A stretch of 64,000 bases of DNA from assembly GCA_020310875.1 (NCBI GenBank), contig CM035430.1, forward strand, positions 106,681,979 to 106,745,978, given 5' to 3'. Below the pieces are notes generated by a model that worked only from the letters and a program-made list of their open reading frames with translations, ran no database searches and was not told the origin of the DNA. The position numbers and the translations under genes were made by a program. Source of the DNA: Ceratopteris richardii. Its lineage: Eukaryota > Streptophyta > Polypodiopsida > Polypodiales > Pteridaceae. This document shows, piece after piece, positions 55,793-64,000 of the stretch (the first letter of the stretch is position 1; the number at the start of each line of letters is the position of its first letter).

Positions 55793-57900
55793 GTTCCTCC
55801 ATCCAAAGCTTTACAAGGTAACCTATTCACAAGGTATGTTGCAGTATTAATGGCTTCTGCCCATAAGTAATTTGGACAATTCTTTTCCTTCATCATTGCT
55901 CTTGCAAATTCTACAAGAGTCCTATTTCTCCTTTCTGCTACTCCATTCTGTTTGAGGAGAGTACCTGCAAGTTATTTCTCTTTTTATACCTGCATTCCAC
56001 AAATAATCATCAAACTCTTTAGAGAAATACTCTCCCCCTCCATCTGACCTTAACCTCTTAAGCTTTTGCCCTGTGATCCTTTCTGCATAGGCATGATAAT
56101 GTTTGAATGTCTTGAAAACTTCTGATTTATCCTTGATTACATATAAAGTAATCCATCTGGTTGCATCATCAACAAACAACACATAATATCTGGATCCATT
56201 TATGCTATAGTCCCTTGAGGGATCCCATACATCTGTATGAACCAATTCAAGCATATTTGAATGCTTGTACCCTGATTTGTTGTAAGAACCTTTATGTGCT
56301 TTACCTAATTGACAAGCTTCACACTTGTACACCATATGTTGCCCTTCAACATTTGGCAATCCAAGCACCACCTGATTCTTGACATTTCCTTTATAGCTCT
56401 CTCATTGAAATGACCTAGCCTTTTATGCCATAGGTCTAATTCAGACACCTTTTGACTTCCATAAGTAAATAATGCATGTCCCACATTACCTTGGACTTTG
56501 AGAGTGAACAATCTTCCTTCCTTTTTTCCTGCAATTATGTTTCTATATCCCTGATTTGGATCTTGCACATAAACACCATCATTTGTGAATCTTACCTCAT
56601 ATCCTTTCTCCACAATTTGCCCTACACTTATCAAATTTTTAGGAATAGTAGGAACATAAAGTACCTTGCTCAAAAGTGTACTTCCACTCTTTGTCTTCAC
56701 TGATCCAATGCTCTCCACTTTATGTTTGGTATTATCACCTGTTTGAACTGTATGTCCATTCACCTTTGCTTCCATATCAGTCATCAAGGATAGATTCCCA
56801 CTCAGATGGTTACTACATCCTGAGTCAATATAAAACACTCTTTGATCTTCTCCCACTGATTCATGAGTTGCATTCAAGATAAGAGTCATATCATCCTTCT
56901 GATCTGATGCATAATTATAATAATTGTTGTTGTAGGACTGAGATTGAAAGTTTCTTCCACGTCCTCTAGCATATGATGTCCTACCACCTCTTCCTCTGAA
57001 GTTGCCTCTTTGGTTTCTGCCTCCTCTACCTCTTTGATTAAAATTCTGATTATTGCTTCCACCATTTTGATTGTTATACCAACAATCATTTGCCAAATGA
57101 TTGGTTCTGCCACAAATCCAACAAGCTTTAGCATTATCTTTGTTCTTACCTCCTCTTCCTTTACCTCTGAAATTCATCTTTCCTTTTGTGAAGTTAGCTT
57201 GACTTGAAGTCCCTTCATCATCAGTCGATTGCTTTCCCTTGCCATTCTTTTTCTTGTCCTTGGAGTACATAGCTTGACTTGCACTTCTATCATTGTCTCC
57301 TTTAATGTCCTGCTCAAAAGTTAGCATGTGTCCTAGCAATTGATTAAGATCAGGAGTAAAGTGATAAAGTGACAACTCTATGGACAATATGAAAGGCTTC
57401 CACTTCTCATCTCCTCTCAGACCTGTAAGTATTTGTCTTACCAACTTATCCTCTTCAATGTCTTCATCCACTGCTCCCAAGCTATCTGCAATATCCTTCA
57501 TCCTTGCCACATAATCAGAAATTGATTGTGAGCTCTTCTTCTTGAAGGTTGTGAACTCAGCCCATAGTGAGGACTTCCTTGACTTGGTTGTATTTTGGAA
57601 ATGCTCTTCCAAAGCATTCCAAACATCTGCTGCACTTTCCAATCCTCTAATGTGAGGTAGAAGATAATCATTTACAGCCATGTAAATGATACTCCTTGCT
57701 TGAGCATCCTTTCTCATCCAAGTCTTCAAAACTGCAAGTTCTTCCCTAGTTGGAATACTCGGATCTGCAAATTCAGGCTTTTCTTCATCTCCTGTAATGA
57801 ATGCCATCAAATCTGTACTCATGAGGTGTGCCTCCATCCTCATGGACCAAGCTGGATAGTTCTCCCTATCTAGCTTATCAATCTGCAAGCTTTCTCCCAT
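55793..57900 (-). pseudogene. Element D gag-PR-IN, N-terminal part, two compensating frameshifts
   Basis: ATG 57898-57900 (MGESLQIDKLDREN). Gag, zinc knuckle CWICGRTNHLANDC, protease YIDSGCSNH, integrase HHCC (WHKRLGHFN..CEACQLGK), HTDVWDP and RSDGGGEY, then GT at the insertion of element E. Relative to element F there is a one-base loss near 56380 (after NERAIKEMS) and a one-base gain near 55950 (CTGTTTGAGG), so about 430 bp including the integrase core are read out of frame and the frame then recovers. The integrase motif reads HTDVWDP where F has HTDVWGP. The rest of pol is at 40464-42533. Confidence 0.92.
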
Positions 57901-58119
57901 CCTTGACCTTCTGTATCTACAATTACTATGGTTTATAAGGATAAAGTGTACATTTGATATGAAGCTTTGATCCTTCCTGATTTTCTTCGAACTTGTGCTT
58001 TAAACTTCTGGAGGTTATCTTTAATAATTTGTCCTTATCCTCCTTTGATTAGGAAGAACTCCAATATCTGCACCAGTCGGAACTTCAATTGTCTTTTCTT
58101 CTCTTGTATTGCACCTTCG

Positions 58120-58131
58120 GCTCTGATACCA
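58120..58131 (-). promoter_or_regulatory. Primer-binding site of element D
   Basis: GCTCTGATACCA on the plus strand, one base from the 5' LTR. Confidence 0.9.
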
Positions 58132-58132
58132 C

Positions 58133-59160
58133 TGTTGGAGACCTCTTAATCTCCAAAGGTTTGATCTATACTGATTTAAGAACACTTCTATATCAGTTAC
58201 AAACCAAACTTTGCACAAATATTGTTCTTCTTTACCAAAACTTTCATCAACACTTCTCTGAGTGAAGAAGTGTTTACTTCAGAAAGTCTACTTCAGAAAT
58301 CAACTTCAGAAATCAACTTCATTACCTGCACATAACTTCAAATTTCTTCAAATAAATGATGCACAAGTATTTGCAATACCTTTGCGCAATCATACCAATC
58401 ATTAGTTCTCAAAACTAATCATCAAAAGTTTAATTTGATCCTTAAGATCAAAGATATGTCATAACTGTCTTCCAGAGGTAGCGCCTTCGACATGGTCAAC
58501 TTCTTAAGTTGATTTCTCACAGTACAAGTCCCGTTTTGCTAAATGCTTCTAGCCATAGCTTCCTTATCTCCTAAATTAAATTTTAAGTCCTCACTCATCA
58601 AAAACTTTACAGTATACACTGAGATCTAAGCAAAATACTGAGACGGAAAAGTGCGCTACTCTCAGACTTCAGTTTTCACTTCTACATACAAATATTCCTA
58701 TTGATCATTCTCACAGTAGGAGAGGAATTAGATTATGAAACTCTGAACATAGCTTCATTAGCTTCTCAATTAGATGTGTACAAAAGGAATCTTGATCCAC
58801 ATGATCAGACAGAGAGCACTCAGAGAAAAACCCGTCGCTATTTTCTGGGAAAAAAAACTCTCTACACATCTCTAAGACATTTGTCATCTACAAAATGACT
58901 TTCTCACACAGTTCTTATCATCATTAACTTATATATACATGATTTTAGACTTATCCCGCGTCTATGATATTACTCCTTATCATCATAAAGATTTAGTTCT
59001 ACTCAGATTACAAGGATTTCCACTTATATGTACATATGTGTACAAGCTATCATTCTAAAATCTCCTTCACTTTCTTAAGTGTCTTCTTTCACTTCAGTCT
59101 GACCATAAGCCTTCTTCGAGATCTTTATAATCACTAATTTGTGATTGGTTTGTTCCAACA
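58133..59160 (-). repeat. 5' LTR of element D
   Basis: 1028 bp, plus-strand TGTTGGAGACCTCTTAATC to TGTTCCAACA, followed by AAAAT. It contains a 13-bp duplication (CAGAAATCAACTT) near 58284-58312 that is absent from the 3' LTR. Confidence 0.93.
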
Positions 59161-59165
59161 AAAAT

Positions 59166-59935
59166 TTGGATTCCTATGTTCTTATCAAAGAGAGAAAGAG
59201 GATATCATGACAAAGATCAAAGATTTGGAGTAGTTGGTTTCTGCTGATGAAGTCTTGCCAAATAGTTCACTTGTGCACACCATTCTTGATGGTCTTCTAG
59301 ATTCATATGAGATTTTTGCTTCTACTCTTTGATTGATGATGAAAGGCAATCCAAATGTCTTAACATTTGAGGAGTTCGTCTTTATTTGTTGCAACAAAAG
59401 TCCATGCAGAATAGGTCCATTATGCATGTTGCAGATCAAGCTTTTTTAGCCAATCAATAGGACAAAGGGTAAATGAAGCTCATCTACTAGTAAGTAGAAA
59501 TCTACTAATGTTGCACAATCAAAGAAGGAAGAAAAATATGAGAACAAAATAGAAAACATTTGAGGAGTTAGTCTCTATTTTGTTGCAAGAAGATCAGTCC
59601 ATGCAGAATAGGTCCAATATGCATGTGGCAAATCAAGCTTTCTTAGCTAATCAAAAGGGCAAGGGTAAATGAAGCTCATCTACTAGTAAGCAGAAACAAT
59701 TTCCTAAATTTTTTAAAGGAAATGATCATGTCATAAAGAGTTGTTCAAAACAGGCTGCAAATGAGGCAAAGAAGAAAGAGGCTGAATTGGTTGTTGTAGA
59801 GGCCTCTAGATCTAAAACACAATCTACTAATATTGTGAAAAATGAAGAATGGGCATTTGCTACTATATGCAGCGAAGACCCATTTTCTCATGAGTAGTGT
59901 ATGTCTATGGTACATACAATTGCAAACAAACAAGC
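59166..59935 (+). pseudogene. Copia gag remnant (+ strand), relative of element B
   Basis: Plus-strand reading gives MTKIKDLE, SADEVLPNSSLVHTILDGL and DSYEIFASTL, which parallel the gag of element B (TKIKDLKEQL, VDEVIPDSSLVQNILNGL, DSYQSFTSTL). Further on FKGNDHVIKSCSKQAANEAKKKEAE corresponds to the knuckle region, with its first cysteines lost, followed by NEEWAFATICSEDPFSHE. There are stops, and a 194-bp tandem duplication (59362-59555 and 59556-59735). It adjoins the AAAAT target of element D. Confidence 0.7.
59362..59740 (+). repeat. 194-bp tandem duplication inside the gag remnant
   Basis: ACATTTGAGGAGTT starts at 59362 and 59556; both copies contain TCCATGCAGAATAGGTCCA and GAAGCTCATCTACTAGTAAG. 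Confidence 0.85.
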
Positions 59936-60337
59936 TCTTTCGATGATTTTGATCTGCCTCCAAGTGTGGAGGGTCGATTTTACAATTGTGTCAATAGTAT
60001 AATGTCGAGCTATTGCTTTCTCGAATGCTTTTGCTTCAATAGAAGCGACTTCCAACTCATGTAGACAAGATGAAGAGGGTGAGAGGGTAAGCCATGCTCC
60101 AACCTTAATGTGCACTCACAGACACATGTATTCATACACATTTTCATGAAGACAACACAAACACATGGAATGCTCATGTATAGGTAACCTCATGGCTAGC
60201 TCTTAATGTTGTTATGAAGAAATGTATGGAAATCAAGTAGAGACACATCAAATGATTTATGTAGCCGACTATATGCAAGTTCAAACAAAACATACAAGTG
60301 ATCACTTCATGACAATTAGATTACTAAAGAGTGAAAT

Positions 60338-61140
60338 TGTTGTCAGGATCTTGCTCACGCGCAAATAGAGGTGTTACAAACGCAGAAAAACACACAGAAA
60401 AATAGAGACAACAAGAGACGAGATAGAACGCAAGATTGGGTGCAATCTCCCCCCATGCACTCTGTTTCGACAGTCCACAGAGTGCATGTATTTATAGGAC
60501 TTTTTGATTACGTCGAAAAGAGTGGTTACATGAGAGCGGCTTTGAAAAGCAAGCGTGAAACTAAAAGTTGATAACTTTTACAGAAAGCCATTGCTTTCAA
60601 TAACAGAAACTGCGGTCTACAACGACCCTTATTTTAACCATTACTTTTCTAACTGTTTCTAACAATAGAACCTTCTACGCGGGTTTATTTACAAGCTAAA
60701 TAACAATTATTTAGATTATTGATATCCGTCCTTTCACGCTTTGCACGCTCCTCACGAACCTTCAGCTGCTATATCAAAAACATCAGAAACACATTAATAC
60801 ATTAATAACTTAACACTCTAACAATGCATTGTTCAATAATAATTTAACACTCCAACAATGCATTGTTCAACATATCCATGTTACAATCCAACAATGCATT
60901 GTTCAACATATTCCATGTTACACCCCAACAATGCATTGTCATATTCCATAAGTTATAACAGAAATCTCCTATATATAACCATGTTAGAAGCACTTTGTTT
61001 GAGTCGAATTTCCGCTCATCAAATCTACCTCCAATATCAACATATAGACTTGTTTTGATTGATTTATAATCTTATTTATCAAACTTTAAAATTATTGTTT
61101 CCGATCAAATCATAGGCTTGGTCTTCGAATCTCATCCACA
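60338..61140 (-). repeat. Possible lone LTR of an unidentified element
   Basis: Plus-strand TGTTGTCAGGATC (60338) to CATCCACA (61140), followed by TCCACCCCCTCTAG, the complement of a polypurine tract. It contains TGTATTTATAGG (a minus-strand TATA) near 60487. No partner LTR, PBS or coding is seen and no target duplication matches, so the call is tentative. Confidence 0.3.
60820..60940 (+). repeat. Four tandem units with a 14-bp perfect palindrome
   Basis: AACAATGCATTGTT, its own reverse complement, at 60820-60833, 60854-60867 and 60890-60903, and truncated by one base at 60927-60939; spacing 34, 36 and 37 bp. Units share CAACATAT(T)CCATGTTACA. Confidence 0.9.
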
Positions 61141-62099
61141 TCCACCCCCTCTAGACATGTGCATCCTTCGGATGCACCAACATGCATACATAACAAATAC
61201 AAACAAGCATCAAATAGTCACAGCTGGATGTAAATCAACTTGAAGGAAAATTTAACTAAACACATGCATTTTTCATGAAATTATATTAAACTTGGCACAA
61301 ACTTAGAGAAAAAAGTAGATGCAAGTATCACATACAACCTACCATGTTACAGCCGACACAATCAGATTAGGAATCATATGAGTGAATTCTAAAATTCTTA
61401 GCTCTTCAGTTCACTCAACCTATTCAAATCCATTAGCTTAAGATAAGCACACACATATACTAATCCCTACTAACTTGATTTATGGAACTACAATTTGGTT
61501 TCCCTATTGATATCTCACCATCCAAACCTCTATTAGATCTTTTTTTATTTTTCTTTTATTTTTACTTTATTTTTCTTTTCTTTTGCACTTCATCCCACCT
61601 CAGCTTTTTGCTTTCATTTTTATTTGTTTATTCTTTTATTTATGCAAGTCAGCCTATATCGAAATCGAGTGAAACTCATGGTCCTATCCACCCAATCAGG
61701 TTTACCCCACTCGTCTATCGACCTGACATAGTGCACAATGCATAACGCCAACCCCATACAGAATCAATGTCAGCTCATGGCTCTGACCACCTGGCCAGAG
61801 TGACTCCACCCACCGATTGACCTATATATGCACATGACAACATAAAGGCCATACCATATGATGAAACTAGCATTGGTTTGTAGCCCTGATCACCTACCCA
61901 AGGTAGTTCCACCCACCTACTAGCCCATTGTAGCGCACTAACAACACATACACGTACATATATACCTGGCTGGTATATGAAGGTTTATCTAATCATAATC
62001 TATCTAAAGGTAGGTCAAGTGGGAGATCAAAAGCAAAAATAAAATAATTCCACTTGTTAAACATTTGTGTATATTAGCATATACAAGTACTCAGTTTAA
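61141..62099. other. Non-coding spacer with degenerate ~100-bp repeats
   Basis: A T-rich stretch at 61518-61640, then three degenerate units beginning CTCATGG (about 61675), CTCATGG (61774) and TTTGTAGCC (61876). Each has CC(T/G)A(T/C)CACC, a CC(C/A)ACYCRYC-like block and a TAG/TATGCAC end. No gene recognised. Confidence 0.5.
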
Positions 62100-64000
62100 G
62101 ACATAGCAATCTGATGCAAAGGAGGCACTATGAGAGCCTGAACGAGTACGATATGACAAAGGTGCATCTAATTTGCTATCACGCAAAGTTTGCACCAGCC
62201 ATTTTGGCATAGTTTTTGCCTGCTCAATATCAGCTCTCTAATCAACAAGTGCATCATGTAAATCTACATCAGAAATAGAATGATCTGCATCATCATATGA
62301 AACGTGCAAAGGTTGAGAAGTTGCCTCATTAGGACCAACACTAGACTGTCCACCTGTAAAAAGAGGCATCAACGTATCATACATGTCTTTGGAGCTAACA
62401 AAATGTCTCCTTAGTACATGAAAGCAATGGCTGAATAGCATCTTCCACAAAGACAACATCACGGCTAAACAGAATGCGTTTAGTCTGTGGATGATACAGA
62501 CGATAGCCTTTACTTTCAGAACTGTACCCAACAAAAATAAATTTTACTGCCTTATCATCCAATTTTTTGCGATGTTGTTCAGGCACTAATGCATATGCCA
62601 AACAACCAAAAACACGCAGATGAGCAACAGATGGCTTGCGGTCATGCCAAGCCTCATATGGAGTGATAGACTGCAGCGCTTTAGTGGGACACCTGTTCAG
62701 TACATATGCTGCACACGTGACAGCCTCAAGCCAGAAACTATGTGGTAAAGCCTGACTCTTTACCATGCACCTCGCCATCTCCATGAGTGACCGGTTCTTT
62801 CGTTCAGCAACTCCATTCTGTTGAGGTGTATACGGCACTGTACACTGGTGTTTTATCCCACGTTCAACCAGAAATGCATTAAAATCAGAAGACATATATT
62901 CCCCCCCTCGATCAGAATGGAGGGTGCCCATTTTACATGTTGACAGATTTTCAGCCAAAACCAAAAACTGTTTGAAGCACATGAACACTTTGGACTTTGC
63001 TTTGAGTGGATATACCCATGCATGCCTGGAAAAATCATCAATGAAAGTCACGAAGTAAAGGTAATTTCCAAAAGATCCATAGACATCACTATGTACAAGC
63101 TGCAATTTCTGAGTAGCCCGAACTGAACCATCTTTTGGAAAGGATGAACGCTACATTTTGCCCAAAATACAGCCTTCACAAACATGTTTTCCAGGTGCCT
63201 CAAGTTTGGGCAAAGAGGACACCATTTCTGATTTCTGCAGGCGTAGCAAACTAGCAAAATTCAGATGACCAAAGCGTGCATGCCAAAGCTTTGCATCTGA
63301 CATAGCCTGAGAATCATGAACTGCACATGCCAAATCATTCACAGATCTTTCATAGTCTATGAGCTTATACAACCCACAACATAAAATGCCAGAAGCAATA
63401 ATAACATCGCCATTTGACAGATCATGAACTGTACATCTGTCATCAACAAATTTCACAACCAAGCCAATCTTGGCTAATGTAGAAACTGATAACAGATTCT
63501 TCTTGATCCCTGGCACAAATAAAGCATCTGACAATGTGAAATAACTACCATCAGTAGTAGTCAGAATGATCTTACCAACTCCCATAACAGGATAAGAGGA
63601 GTTGTTGGCGCATGTGACAGTATTCCCTGTAGGGGCAGGCTCGAGTGAAGAGAAGAAACTGTGCTGCAAGGTAATATGTTTGGTCGCCCCACTGTCAAAG
63701 TACCAAACATCTGAGTCCACTGCAGACATGCACTGCTCATGACAAGATGGGTCAAAACTGAAAACAGTAGTAAACGCCCATTCTTCTTCCTGCACAAGAT
63801 TTGCAGACTCTGTTTTTGGTGTAGAGGCCTCTACAAAAACCATTCAAGCCTCTTTCTTCTTTGCCTCTTTTGCAGCCAGTTTTGGATAGTTCTTTATGAT
63901 ATGATCATTCCCTTTACAGTACGCAAAACAATTTCTGCTTTTCTTATTTCTTCTCATATTTATCCTGGTTCTTCGAATGTGCAGCATTTTCAAATTTCTG
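62100..64000 (-). pseudogene. Truncated copia gag-pol, relative of element B, runs off the window
   Basis: Minus strand, entering at 64000 in the gag zinc-knuckle region (knuckle damaged, about 63920), then NLVQEEEWAFTTVF, protease FDSGATKHIT (about 63690), integrase WHARFGHLNF..CEGCILGK (about 63170-63290), HSDVYGS, HSDRGGEY, GVAERKNRS, and the integrase C-terminus PYEAWHDRK..VFGCLAYAL. It then ends abruptly at about 62100, before the RT, against unrelated sequence. Shifts or stops near 63150, 63105 and 62395-62534 break it. It parallels 26640-28500 of element B but is less decayed. No 3' LTR on this side. The rest of the element lies beyond the window. Confidence 0.85.

Larger units (their letters stand above)
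39442..59160 (-). mobile_element. Copia element D, split by nested elements E and F
   Basis: Outer element of a three-level nest. LTRs 39442-40455 and 58133-59160; perfect target duplication AAAAT (39437-39441 and 59161-59165). Element E (42534-55792, plus its extra GTTCC) lies inside the integrase region, so D's own sequence is 39442-42533 plus 55798-59160, about 6.45 kb. Its coding region is very close to that of element F but its LTRs are clearly different. LTR divergence is about 1.4% plus a 13-bp tandem duplication in the 5' LTR. Confidence 0.93.

Noticed and set aside
60820..60940. CRISPR-like array
   Set aside because: The units are tandem near-identical repeats with no unique spacers, in a plant genome context.
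60333..61187. Target duplication around the possible lone LTR
   Set aside because: GAAAT on the left has no matching copy at either candidate right end.

Overview
This window looks like a repeat-dominated stretch of a large land-plant nuclear genome. It is AT-rich and contains no recognisable host gene, rRNA or functional tRNA. Nearly everything identifiable is a transposable element. The identification rests on Ty1/copia polyproteins (gag zinc knuckle, protease, integrase, reverse transcriptase, RNase H, in that order), LTRs that start TG and end CA, primer-binding sites matching initiator-Met tRNA (TGGTATCAGAGC type), 5-bp target-site duplications, a hAT transposase remnant, L1-type LINE pieces and tRNA-derived SINE-like modules. 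The species cannot be named from the sequence alone.

Layout: 1-3369, old sequence holding a broken hAT element between two copies of a ~180-bp repeat. 3370-9105, copia element A (+ strand, TSD GGGGA, 392-bp LTRs with 3 differences, one reading frame cut by two in-frame stops). 9111-14690, non-coding spacer with several local tandem duplications. 14690-17345, two LINE reverse-transcriptase fragments (- strand). 18641-22444, a non-autonomous LTR retrotransposon (TSD TTCTC) with no gag-pol; its LTRs carry a tRNA-like Pol III box pair, and a 56-bp inverted repeat lies inside it. 22684-22860, a SINE-like unit. 24768-29848, old copia element B (- strand), inserted in the zinc-knuckle region of another copia gag (29849-30710; downstream side at about 24250-24767). 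32431-37672, copia element C (- strand, TSD CTTTT), inserted near an old protease fragment.

The region 39442-59160 is a three-level nest. Element D (- strand, TSD AAAAT) was split inside its integrase by element E (+ strand, TSD GTTCC, 42534-55792). Element E was split inside its 5' LTR by element F (- strand, TSD CCATC, 43719-50181). F has 1025-bp LTRs that differ at one site by eye and an uninterrupted 1390-codon gag-pol, so it is the youngest and the only coding-intact element here. From 59166 to the end there is a plus-strand gag remnant, a possible lone LTR, palindromic and ~100-bp degenerate repeats, and a truncated relative of element B that runs off the window.

The elements do not form a pathway; they record successive insertions. 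By nesting, the order is D, then E, then F. By LTR divergence (counted by eye), B, C and the non-autonomous element are oldest, then D and E, then A, then F.
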